Assembly (NCBI GenBank): GCA_030272155.1
Contig: CP126193.1
Coordinates: 3,472,001-3,536,000, forward strand
Length of the DNA: 64,000 bases
Source: Tetradesmus obliquus
Lineage: Eukaryota; Chlorophyta; Chlorophyceae; Sphaeropleales; Scenedesmaceae
Reading direction: 5' to 3'
In this document: positions 12,401-20,926 of the stretch, piece after piece
How the letters are laid out: each line of letters starts with the position of its first letter
How positions within the stretch are numbered: position 1 is the first letter of the stretch
Made by a program: the position numbers and the translations under genes
Notes under the pieces: generated by a model
The model's database searches: none
The model's input: the letters and a program-made list of their open reading frames with translations, nothing else
What the model was told of the DNA's origin: nothing

Positions 12401-12582
12401 TGCTGGCTGGTGAGAGTGCCTTGGCTGGAGTGTGCTGCAGCAGCTGCTTCCCCTTCAACAGCAACAAACTTGCTGAGCGGCGTCTGGGGGCCCGCAACAG
12501 GCTGAGAGGCCACAAACGGTACCAGGCTCAAAACCAGCAGTAGAATGCCGGCGCTTGTAGCCCATTTGTGCTGCTCAGCCAT
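9447..12582 (-). CDS. Secreted Ser-Pro-rich (HRGP-type) glycoprotein with disintegrin-like Cys-rich C-terminus
   Basis: Two exons, 10953-12582 and 9447-10483, give 888 residues. The junction joins ...SPPG/V with SPPKSS... in phase. Residues 1-26 form a signal peptide (hydrophobic ILLLVLSLVPFVASQ). A short linker with a Lys/Gln-rich stretch follows, then about 500 residues dominated by SPSP, PPP and PSSP, typical substrate for prolyl hydroxylation and arabinosylation in volvocine-type wall proteins. It contains a repeated module of about 40 residues (see 11095-11613). From about residue 640 a Cys-rich region starts (CSPAMCSQPAPC). Units such as NSVCSRAAGPCGKDVRCSG and SGQCP match the Cys spacing of disintegrin-like repeats. 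The last 120 residues (HYDYVPQPPKQG) are not recognised. Expected location: cell wall or extracellular matrix. It is not a standard pherophorin by sequence. Confidence 0.8.
11095..11613 (-). repeat. Tandem coding repeat: about 40-residue SP module, 4-5 copies
   Basis: Within exon 1 of the wall glycoprotein the module SSPSPAPPTSPP...SPTPSSSPRPFPPTDPIPPA recurs about four times, with a partial fifth. Copies differ at few positions, so recent expansion by unequal exchange is likely. Confidence 0.85.
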
Positions 12583-13023
12583 TGCTCCTATCTGCGGGCC
12601 GGTGTCGGTTTCCCGGCGACCAACAACGGAGTGTCTGCCGACCGCCCAGCACTGGCTTATATCGGTATTGTTAACCTGTTGATGTTGAATATGTGAAAGG
12701 CTGATGCAGTGCTGATCGCTTGCAGCACGGGCGCAGCTTGCCGGCTGGCGGAGACAGAGCCCAACTCCTCACGATGTGGCTGATCCTCACACAGGTTTGC
12801 TCGAAGTCGTCTTCAAAAGCGTCTTGATGCACACAGGGGCGATTGCACGCCCACTTGTTTTGATCTGTCATTGACAGAAATGTTGACCTGGTCAACTCGG
12901 AGCTGCTGAGCACACGACAGATACCAAGCCAAGCGCGAATTATTGCACCGATGAGCTCTGACATCCCATGCAATAACTGCCTGCATAGGCGATTTTGCCT
13001 CAGCGCTTCAACAACACTAGACC
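12583..13023. promoter_or_regulatory. Head-to-head promoter region (441 bp)
   Basis: Separates the wall-glycoprotein start (12582, minus) from the four-exon gene start (13024, plus). It contains a TATA-like element facing the glycoprotein gene. Confidence 0.5.
12656..12663 (-). promoter_or_regulatory. TATA-like element for the wall glycoprotein
   Basis: On the minus strand the sequence reads GATATAAG, about 75-80 nt before the ATG at 12582. A leader of about 45-50 nt would follow. Function is inferred from sequence and spacing only. Confidence 0.45.
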
Positions 13024-13869
13024 ATGCCAGAGCAGCAGATAGACACCTCAGCAGCAGATGAACTGTGCAAACAGCAAGAGGCATGTGCAGAACCAGAAGC
13101 ATGTGAAACCCAAGATTATGCACCGAGCAGTAGCTATGTACACAGGAATGGTACGCTGGTTGGCCCTGCCATGGGGATCAAATGGTGCTGGTAGCAGCAG
13201 CGCCATGCTATGCTGCAGCTGCTGCTGTGGAAGACATAGAAGGGAGCCACGTGCAGCAGTAGCACTTGCTATTGGGCTAAGCAGTACCTCAGCCCATGCT
13301 GCAGCAGCTGGTGTTTGTCACATGCGCATTTCAGCATCATTTATATGCTGCAACTGCAGGCACAAGGGAGTACATGCAAGCAGAAGTGATGCCGTATGTG
13401 CAGCAAGCTCTGGAGGCTCTGGCAGTCAAAATCCAGCAAGAGCGGCTGCAGGTGAGCTCTGCCACTTTGCACAAGTCTGCGTTTACAGCCTGGCAGGCAA
13501 CGTCTGAAGCTTGTAACAGCCCACAATATAGACAGCACAGCTTCATGCGCCTGCAGCAGCAATGATGCCATCCTGCAATGGCAGGAGTTTCAACCTCTGC
13601 AGAACCACGTGTCGCGCATAGTGCTAGACAAGCACAAATTGCAAATTGCAAGGTAGCTGGTGTGCAGCAACTGTATGAGTGCCATCACCCAGCACCGGCA
13701 ACACCCGGAACAACAGGCTGGCAGCAGTGTCCCACCAGAAAACGCCAGCAGCCTTGTCAGCAGCAGCGGTAGCAGCAGCAGCGGTAGCAGCAGCAGCCTG
13801 ATGGGCCAACACAGCAACATGGCAGCAGTTGTTCTGCTTGCATTACTCCTTTACCATGGGTCGATTTGA
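13024..13869 (+). CDS. Small protein with Dpy-30-like helix and hydrophobic C-terminal tail
   Basis: Hand-built from four exons: 13024-13150, 13360-13451, 13585-13652 and 13668-13869 (162 residues). Every junction is GT/AG and the phases 1, 0 and 2 are all respected. The last intron would be only 15 nt, so its exact edges are doubtful. The N-terminus is Glu/Gln/Cys-rich (MPEQQIDTSAADELCKQQ). Then comes TREYMQAEVMPYVQQALEAL, which follows the T-x-x-Y-L/M-x3-V-x-P-x-L/V-x2-A/G-L pattern of Dpy-30/RIIa-type dimerisation helices seen in axonemal and chromatin complexes. The usual following RP(x)nEFL segment is not clear. A Ser-rich stretch and a hydrophobic tail (MAAVVLLALLLYHGSI) end the protein, suggesting a tail anchor. 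Divergent from the wall glycoprotein gene. Function remains tentative. Confidence 0.45.
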
Positions 13870-14907
13870 GTGTCAGTGGCTTTGCCGCCTGCCTCCAAAC
13901 CTGCATGCTGCAGTTGGCTGCTGGCGTGGACAGGGAGGAGGGCAAGTATCTTCCACACGGCTGGCGGCCATTCTGCCCACACAGATGGATGGCAGAGTAC
14001 GTTATTGCGCACAAGCCACAGGCAGCAGACGCAGCAGTGGAGGGCAGCTGAAGCGTTGCTGGCATAAGGCAAAAGGCTGGCCCGGCCCCACTGCGTGGTG
14101 CGGTCCCTTGCCTGTGTTTGTCCTGCAAGATGTTTATAAACCACACCCTGCATGTGCAACAGCACTGTTACAGACTGGGCCAAGTTGCAGTAGCAGGGGT
14201 GAGCGTGTACTGGCACCGCACTGCAACCCCAAGCAAGGCCAGCAGACAGGCCGAGGAGATATTTGGCAGTCTCTACATCTTGACAGCAGGGGCCATCTTG
14301 TCAGCATGCTGCAATAATGACTGGTATCTGCCGCGCTGTTATTCATCCCAAATTTGTTTCAATTGTTACCATACACTGCATGTGAGCATGCATGCGCAAG
14401 GTCTGGAGGGCCAGTTTGGTCAGCCGCCATCTGCGTGGCTGCCTAGCAAAGTGTGCTCACAGCGCATATATCTGATTCACTGCTTGGTCATTGACCTTTT
14501 CAATCGCAACCAGTGCGTGATGACAAGCATCTGCTGTGTTACAAAGAGGAAGAAGTCCACTACAACACAGCACCGTGTAAGCACATTATCCCTTCAACAT
14601 GCCATCTTCAACACCAAGCACAACCATCAACTTCCAGTTCCACCAGCGTATTCCACGGCACAATCCAGCATTGCGGTGCATGCAACAGGATGCAGTCAAA
14701 CGCTTGCTGTCTGCAAAGTGTGCCTGCAGCCATTTCCAAACCATGCAACTCACCAGCACCCAACATGCCATGCACCACCCCTGATGGGGGCATTGAACAG
14801 CATTGCTATAACATCGGTGCTGCAAATTTCCAGGCTGTTGTACTGGCTTCTTTCTCCGCTGCCCCCTGCTGACCCATTGCCGCAGTTGGGGTGCAGGTTG
14901 TGGCTGC
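13870..14907. other. No supported gene
   Basis: Between the end of the small plus-strand gene and the stop of the minus-strand SDR gene (convergent 3' ends). Open frames here lack motifs and do not chain by splicing. Confidence 0.5.
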
Positions 14908-16997
14908 TCAGCCGCTGACCACGGTGCCGCCGTTGGGGTGCAGGGTCTGGCCGCTGACGTAGCTGCCGTCTTCGCTGGCCAGGAACACGTAGCAGGGCGC
15001 CACCTCGCAGGGCTGCCCGGGGCGCTTCATCTGCGCCTCACTTTTCCACTCATCAATCATCTCCTGCAGCAGCAGCGGCAGCAGCGACATGGTCGGCGTG
15101 AGACAGCATAGTGCTGCATCGAACCTGTGCATGTGACTTGCACAGGCATGTGCAGTAGGTGCTGTTGTGATGCGCCATGACCACGGAGCTGAGCAGTCGT
15201 TGCTAATGTATGTAAAGTTGCTGCTGGCTGCAGACGGCCTGTTGCTCTAGCAGCTACGCATGATAACTTGCAAAGTAGCCAGCCAGGACCGCAACATGCG
15301 ATAGCTTGCATGCACACACCCAGTCATCAATCACACGCATGCAGCACGTGCCTCTCGGCAGAGAGGCAACCACTGCCGTTTAGCAAACATACAGACTGGA
15401 GCAGCAGTCAGCACCCTTCGCTCACCTTGGGGAAGGTGGCAGGGATGAGTGGGGTCCAAATGGGGCCGGGTGCCACTGCATTCACGCGGATGTTCTTGCT
15501 GACCAGCTGGTTGGACAGCGCACGCGTGAAGGAGACCTGCGCGACAGCACGCATCACACAACACACACAGGTCAGCACAGACAGAACTGACACCCATGCT
15601 ATATGCGGTTTGAGCGATGCAAATGCACCGCAATGCTGCAGTCAGCTACCGCGTGCGCCGACATTGAGCGCAGCTTGCCGAGACGCCATGATGCCGCACC
15701 AGGCTCTGAGCTCCTTGAAAAGCACACAGCTGCTTCCCTAACAGGGCATCATATACATGCATGCTGGCCCCCACCTGCGCGCCCTTGGTGGCGGAGTAGT
15801 CAACAAGCTTGGGGCTGCCCTTGTAGGCAGTCACGCTGCTGGTGTTGATGATGGAGGCGCCCTCCTTCATGTGGGGCAGCGCGGCCTGCAGCAGCAGACG
15901 CGGCACAAACATGCAAGATGCAAATAGGTTAATCTGGTCTGTGTTTTGTTGCTGGCTGAAACTGTGTTGCACCTAGGTCGACAAGCACACCCTCTCCAGC
16001 AGCATTGCACACCCAAGTTTATACACCACAGCACCGCTGCAAACTGCCCGCCAACAACAACAGCACAACTGGTTGCGTGTCCTGTAACCTCAGAAGTGCT
16101 GGAGGGAGTTCTGTTATTTTTAAAAATAATCAGGGTATCCAGAGGGAGCGGCAATGCTCGAACTGTGCAGCACACACCGCACACGTGTAATTGAGCTCTT
16201 GCCAAGTGAGAGCTAATATCTCTGGGCGTGCAGCAGTAGTTCAAACCCCAAAGGACGAACGCCATACCAGGGGGCACACACTACGCGCACGCAGGGCAAG
16301 GAACCTGCGCTACGTAGAAGTAGCCGCACACGTTGACCGCAAACGCCTCCAAGCACGCAGCGCTTTACACACCGCTGAAACATACGCAAGTGAGTCCTGC
16401 TAGGCAGTGCAAGCTGTTGACACCCGCGCACCTGGGCCATGTAGAAGTAGCCGAACACGTTGACAGCGAAGGTCTCCTGCAGCTGCTCAGGCGTGATGTC
16501 CTCCAGGCCCATGGCCATGTGCTGCACGCTGGCGTTGTTCACCAGGATGTCCAGCCGCCCCAGCTCCTGCACCACCTTGCCCACCACGTCACCCGCGGTC
16601 TGCGTTTGTGGAGGTGCATGCAGCAGCAGCAGCAGCAGCAGCAGCAAACAGTTTGGTGTCTGTTGGTACTGCACGGTTGTTGACCAGGATGTCCAGCCGG
16701 CCCAGCTCCTGCACCACCTTGCCCACCACGTCACCCGCGGCCTGGGGTTGCAAGCAAGCAAGCAAGCAAGATATGCGGCATCAACAAACAGGTCGTTGGG
16801 TGGCGGATTAACGGCAGTGATGCATGAGGCAGCAGCAAGGAATTGAGTGTCCATTGCGCCTGGCAGGTTTTTGTTGTTGAGTGTCCATTGCGCCTGGTAT
16901 GTTTTTGTTGTTGACCAGGATGTCCAGCCGGCCCAGCTCCTGCACCACCTTGCCCACCACGTCACCCGCAGTCTGAGGTTATTGTGTGCAAGTGCAT

Positions 16998-17058
<61 letters not shown>

Positions 17059-20000
17059 CAAACAATTAAATGTCTGTTGGCACTGCACAGTTGTTGACCA
17101 GGATGTCCAGCCAGCCCAGCTCTTGCACCACCTTGCCCACCACGCGCGATCTGCAGGCAATGGGTAGAGATGCATGCAGCAGCAGCAAAAAGCTGTCTGT
17201 TGACACTGCCCAAGAGACTTTGGGACGTCCAGCCACTGGCACATGCATATTCCTGCACCACCATGCACACCATATAACCTGCAGTCTGCAGGCCGTTGAC
17301 GCATCATGTTTACCCATTCTCATGTTCCCCATCAAGCCACAGCATCAACGCCATCGGCCCGACGCCCCATTGGCGCGGCAACTGGAGGAAGCACTACTCC
17401 AGTCATTTTTGCAAGTTTTACTCACACCCCAAGCTTTTCACGGAAAGCAGCGATGATCCTACAAACCAGTAACCTATCAGGACCCCAAGCATCATCCGAT
17501 ACAAACCGCATCATCTTCACCGCAGCATTTGAAATGAACAACAAATAACGCAATTTTCCAGCGCAAAAATACAAAGCCCTGATCTCATCAAACATCTCAT
17601 CTCTCCGACAGGCGTAGCAGTGCTATGCCTGTGCAGAGATATGAAACGTTTGATGAAATGCTGAGCACAATCAAACAGCAGATGTGACAAAGACTCCACA
17701 CCAGCACCACATGCTGAACATGTGATAGCAGCCGTTGCCGCATGTGGTAGCAGCAAGCAATCAGGCACTCGCTACCAGTAGGAGTTACGCATATTCATTG
17801 TCATCAAGTTTTTGCCACATCAACCTGCCAAACATGCAGCCAACTATCTGCATGTTGTCCTCCTTCGCTGCACAGGCAATGAACTATTATTGTTCCTGCT
17901 GTGCACGTCAAGAACGCCAGCGTGGCCTTCCGTACAATCTTTGCTGGTCAAGCTTGACTTGGGTAATTGAGCTGCAGTCAACCGTGTACAACCATTCAAG
18001 CGGTCCAGCCTGAAGTTCACAGACCCAAGCCAAGCTCAACCATTGTCACTTGACCAGGCTTACAGCCCACTTGAAGCCAGCAACACAACTGCACAGCTGG
18101 CACACACCATGGGGGTTCCTCCCGGCACAACCCAGCGGACCTCCAACATCTTGTCAAGCTCATCTGTGGCTTGCCGTCGTTGAATTGATGGCACTACCAG
18201 CAACCAAGCCGTTAAGCAATACCACTTCTTCACAGTAACCATCAAGCCGTCTAGTAGTCTCACCTCTTATCTTGCTGACGTTTACGCTAAGCTGACGTCG
18301 ACGCTAAACTTGAGGCACTACTAGCAACCAAGCCACTGAGCAATACCACTCCGCCTGCCACACGTGCACACTAAGAGTTGTGCGGTTTTACTGGGAAGGA
18401 TGGCGGCTAGTATTCGCAGCCATTCTCCCCAGTAAAACCGCACAACTCTTGCTCAACTCACCTCGGGCTTGCTGACGTCACCCTGAATTTGGGGCACTTC
18501 AGCAACCAAGCCACTCGGCATAGCGCCCCCTGACCTTGAGGCAGTTCCAGCAACCAAGCCACTAGCCAACACCACTCTGCCTTGCAAATATGTACACTAG
18601 CCGCCATTTTTCCCAGCATAACCCCAAGAACACTTGTCTAAACTCACCTCAGGCTTGCTGACGTCGCCACTGAACTTGAATCACTTCAGCAACCAAGCCA
18701 CTCAGCATACCGCCTGAACTTGAGGCAGTTCCAGCAACCAAGCCACTAGCCAACACACTCCCCGGCAAATGTACACTAGCCACCATCCTTCCAAGCAAAA
18801 CCCGAAACACTTGCCGTCCTCACCTCGGGCTTGCTGACGTCGCCGCTGAACTTGAGACACTACCAGCAACCAAATCAACAAGCCAATCCACCTGTCACAC
18901 GTGTACACTAGCCTCCATCCTTCCCAGCAAAACCACAAAACACTTGTCTAACTCACCTCAGGCTTGCTGACGTCGCCGCTGAACTTGAGGCACTTCCTGC
19001 CCTCCTTCTTCACCAGCTCCACCACCTCGTCGGCATCCTTGTGCTCATCAAGGTACAGGATGGCCACGTCGGCACCCTCGCGCGCAAAATGCACCGCAAC
19101 AGCACGGCCGATGCCAGAGTCACCACCTGCACAGCAGCAGCAGCAGCAGCAGCAGTAGCATTGTGCACATTGATGCACAGGATGGCCACATCGGCATTTT
19201 TGCGAGCAAAATGCATCGCGGCAGCGGCCAATGCCAGAGTCGCCACCTGGGGTGGTGCAAGGAGTTGGGAAGTTGGTGGCAAGCACTGCGTCATGAATAG
19301 CACCTTGATGAAGTGTTGTCTGAAGCAATTATGCTCACCACGCAACTCGCATGCATTGCAAAGAATGCAAGGCAATGCAAGGCACGCCAGGGCAGGGTAA
19401 GGTGATGCTGCAGCGCAGTGTAAAGCAAAGCAGTGGTTCAACACGTGTGTGGCAAACCAACCGCCAAGTTGGCAGCTTTGCCCAAGACAACAATTTACCC
19501 ACCCACACTGTATTTGGCAACTATGCATGCACCCATCACCACCATGATGACCCACACGCATTGCATGTGCGCATTACCCTGCTGCTGCAGCTGTCCGGCC
19601 ACATAGATTATCTAATGGTGCTGACCGCCTCACCTGTGATAATACCCAGCTTGACCTGCAGCTTGCTGTGCTGCAGTTGCAGGCTGCTGCCGCACCCGTC
19701 CTGCTGCCTTTAGAATTGTTACATGATGTCTTGAGGAGTGTAGAGCGCCCCACCTGTGATGATGGCTGCCTTGCCCTGCAGCTTGCTGTCTACTGTAAAA
19801 CACCGCCAATCATCACCAGCAACCCAACATCAATCTGACGAATTCCTAGTACCTGCCCACCTGTGATGATGGCCACCTTGCCCTGCAGCTTGCCGCTGCC
19901 CTTGTACGAGTCCCTGATGTAGATGGGCTTGGTGTCCATGTCCACCTCCATGCCGGGCTGGTGAGCCTGCAGGAAATGGATCATATAATGATTGCAGGAA

Positions 20001-20370
20001 ATGATCCATGCAGTAGCAGCAGGTGGCTAAGGTGAGGAGCCGATCCATGCAGCGAGAACAGCAGGCTGTGTTGGTGTTTTGCAACCTCGGCTAGCATCGC
20101 ATTGTGCACTCTGCACTTGTGAAACCTTCCAGCATGCTGATCTTGGGTGGATCGTGTCAGATCAAGCATGTAGGAAGGGGCTCTGCATGCTCTAGAGCAG
20201 CATGCAGATCTGCAGCTACAGCAACTGCTGCTGCTGCTGAAGTGATCTACGATCTGAGGAGGGAAACGTCAACCTATGGCAACAGCAGCAGCAGCAGCAC
20301 ACCGCACCTGCTTCTCAGACTCCTCAGGCTTGATCTGCTCCTTCACCTTCTCTGGCGATGCGGCAGCCAT
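14908..20370 (-). CDS. Short-chain dehydrogenase/reductase, GDSGIG (glucose/ribitol-dehydrogenase-like) type
   Basis: Seven exons on the minus strand: 20308-20370, 19861-19966, 18957-19126, 16432-16599, 15775-15885, 15426-15536 and 14908-15063. Together they give 294 residues with every junction in phase. The start MAAASPEKVKEQIKPEESEK lacks an obvious organelle leader. Then come MDTKPIYIRDSYKGSGKLQG, KVAIITGGDSGIGRAVA (NAD(P) glycine motif), GDVSKPE, LDILVNNA (Asn motif), INTSSVTAYKG (catalytic Ser), YSATKGA (catalytic Tyr and Lys) and NAVAPGPIWTPLIP. The end is SYVSGQTLHPNGGTVVSG. Motif order and length match classical SDRs of the stress-induced YhdF/Gsp39/plant glucose-ribitol dehydrogenase group; the physiological substrate is unproven. 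Introns 2, 3 and 4 (numbered from the start) carry copies of adjacent exon edges and intron 3 a LINE remnant, which explains the 5.5-kb span. Confidence 0.9.
16520..17290 (-). repeat. Tandem pseudo-copies of SDR exon 4 (5' half with acceptor site)
   Basis: The first about 22 codons of exon 4 (GDVVGKVVQELGRLDILVNN) recur upstream of the true exon at about 16678-16740, 16912-16976 and 17093-17145, with a badly decayed copy at about 17220-17290. The first two pseudo-copies keep the reading frame and a preceding AG acceptor. The third has lost about 9 nt, and the last is barely recognisable. Copies are separated by CTG/CAG runs and short unique sequence. Confidence 0.9.
16999..17055. repeat. (CAG)19 microsatellite
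   Basis: Nineteen uninterrupted CAG triplets (CTG on the strand of the SDR gene) between exon-4 pseudo-copies in intron 3. Confidence 0.95.
17330..17790 (-). mobile_element. Decayed 3' end of a non-LTR (LINE) retrotransposon
   Basis: On the minus strand the translation contains TCSACGAGVESLSHLLFDC, the C-x2-C-(x)n-H-x4-C zinc-binding signature found after the reverse-transcriptase domain of many plant and algal LINEs. About 60 codons later, after a frameshift, comes RFVSDDAWGPDRLLVCRI and a stop. No polymerase domain remains, so this is a 5'-truncated, inactive fragment in SDR intron 3. Family assignment is by motif only. Confidence 0.6.
18150..18951 (-). repeat. Tandem array of SDR exon 3 3'-edge copies (unit about 133-187 bp)
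   Basis: The true exon 3 end with its GTGAG donor (plus-strand CTCACCTCAGGCTTGCTGAC, 18952 on) is repeated at 18819, 18643 and 18457. Older, more diverged copies lie around 18150-18300. Each recognisable copy keeps the donor dinucleotide and the coding text for KFSGDVSKPE, followed by shared intron sequence (CAGCAACCAAGCCACT). The array fills the 5' part of intron 3. Confidence 0.9.
18373..18450. repeat. 78-nt foldback inside the exon-3 array
   Basis: The left arm begins AAGAGTTGTGCGGTTTTACT and the right arm ends AGTAAAACCGCACAACTCTT. The arms are about 32 nt with two mismatches. A short extra GGCT/AGCC stem surrounds a loop of about 9 nt. Confidence 0.9.
19178..19252 (-). repeat. Decayed copy of SDR exon 3 5' edge with acceptor
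   Basis: On the minus strand it reads CAG then GTGGCGACTCTGGCATTGG, close to the true exon 3 start that encodes GGDSGIGRAV. A 2-nt loss shifts the frame after GIGR. It lies about 50 bp upstream (in transcript direction) of the real exon. Confidence 0.85.
19631..19800 (-). repeat. Two copies of SDR exon 2 3' edge with donor
   Basis: The end of exon 2 (codons for KLQGKVAIIT plus GTGGG/GTGAG donor; true copy at 19861) recurs at 19751 and 19631 within intron 2. The nearer copy is the more similar. Spacing is about 108 and 120 bp. Confidence 0.85.
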
Positions 20371-20926
20371 AGTGGTTGATCTACAGCACATGAACAAGGC
20401 AGCAGCTCAGGCAAGCCAGCCAGCCAGCAGCAGCAGCGGCACAGCAAGAGTGCACAGCAGGCAGCAGCTGCACAACCTGATCGTAATATACTCAAGCACC
20501 GGATTCGCTACCCCTAGTGCAGCTCAGGAGGGCTGAATCTTGAAGCTCTTACTTCTCGGGTGGCAAATCGGACAGCTGTGTGTTGAGGCGGGAATGCACG
20601 CGTGCTTTCAACGAAAGCGCGGATTTCTGTGCAAAAGGGTGAACGTTGAACTGTAAGCATACCCAAGGCAACATGACCTTTATGTATGCGGCATCCTCCA
20701 TCGGCGTTCATCCCATGCGTCGGTGTGACGTCACGTACGTGTACGACCGCCGTGGTCAGGACACCCCATAGAGAACGCAACCTCTGCACAAACTAAATAC
20801 TTCAATGACAAACAATGCCAGACGATGACAAGATATGGCGATAGACGTAGTCATCCGGTCGAATGTTACACAGCACCATGCGGTGCAGCAGCACCCAAGC
20901 AGCAACCAACTTCCATGCATGAACTT
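20371..20926. other. Intergenic, 556 bp
   Basis: Upstream of the SDR start and downstream of the TPR gene stop (both minus). No gene or clear promoter element is seen apart from the candidate poly(A) signal. Confidence 0.5.
20866..20870 (-). terminator. Candidate algal poly(A) signal TGTAA
   Basis: TGTAA, the usual polyadenylation signal in chlorophyte nuclear genes, occurs on the minus strand about 57 nt after the TPR-protein stop codon (20927). Confidence 0.4.

Noticed and set aside
16213..17307. 364-codon minus-strand frame with repeated DILVNN-type segments
   Set aside because: It runs through exon 4 and its intronic pseudo-copies plus poly-Leu from CTG runs; phase and family alignment show only 16432-16599 is the real exon.
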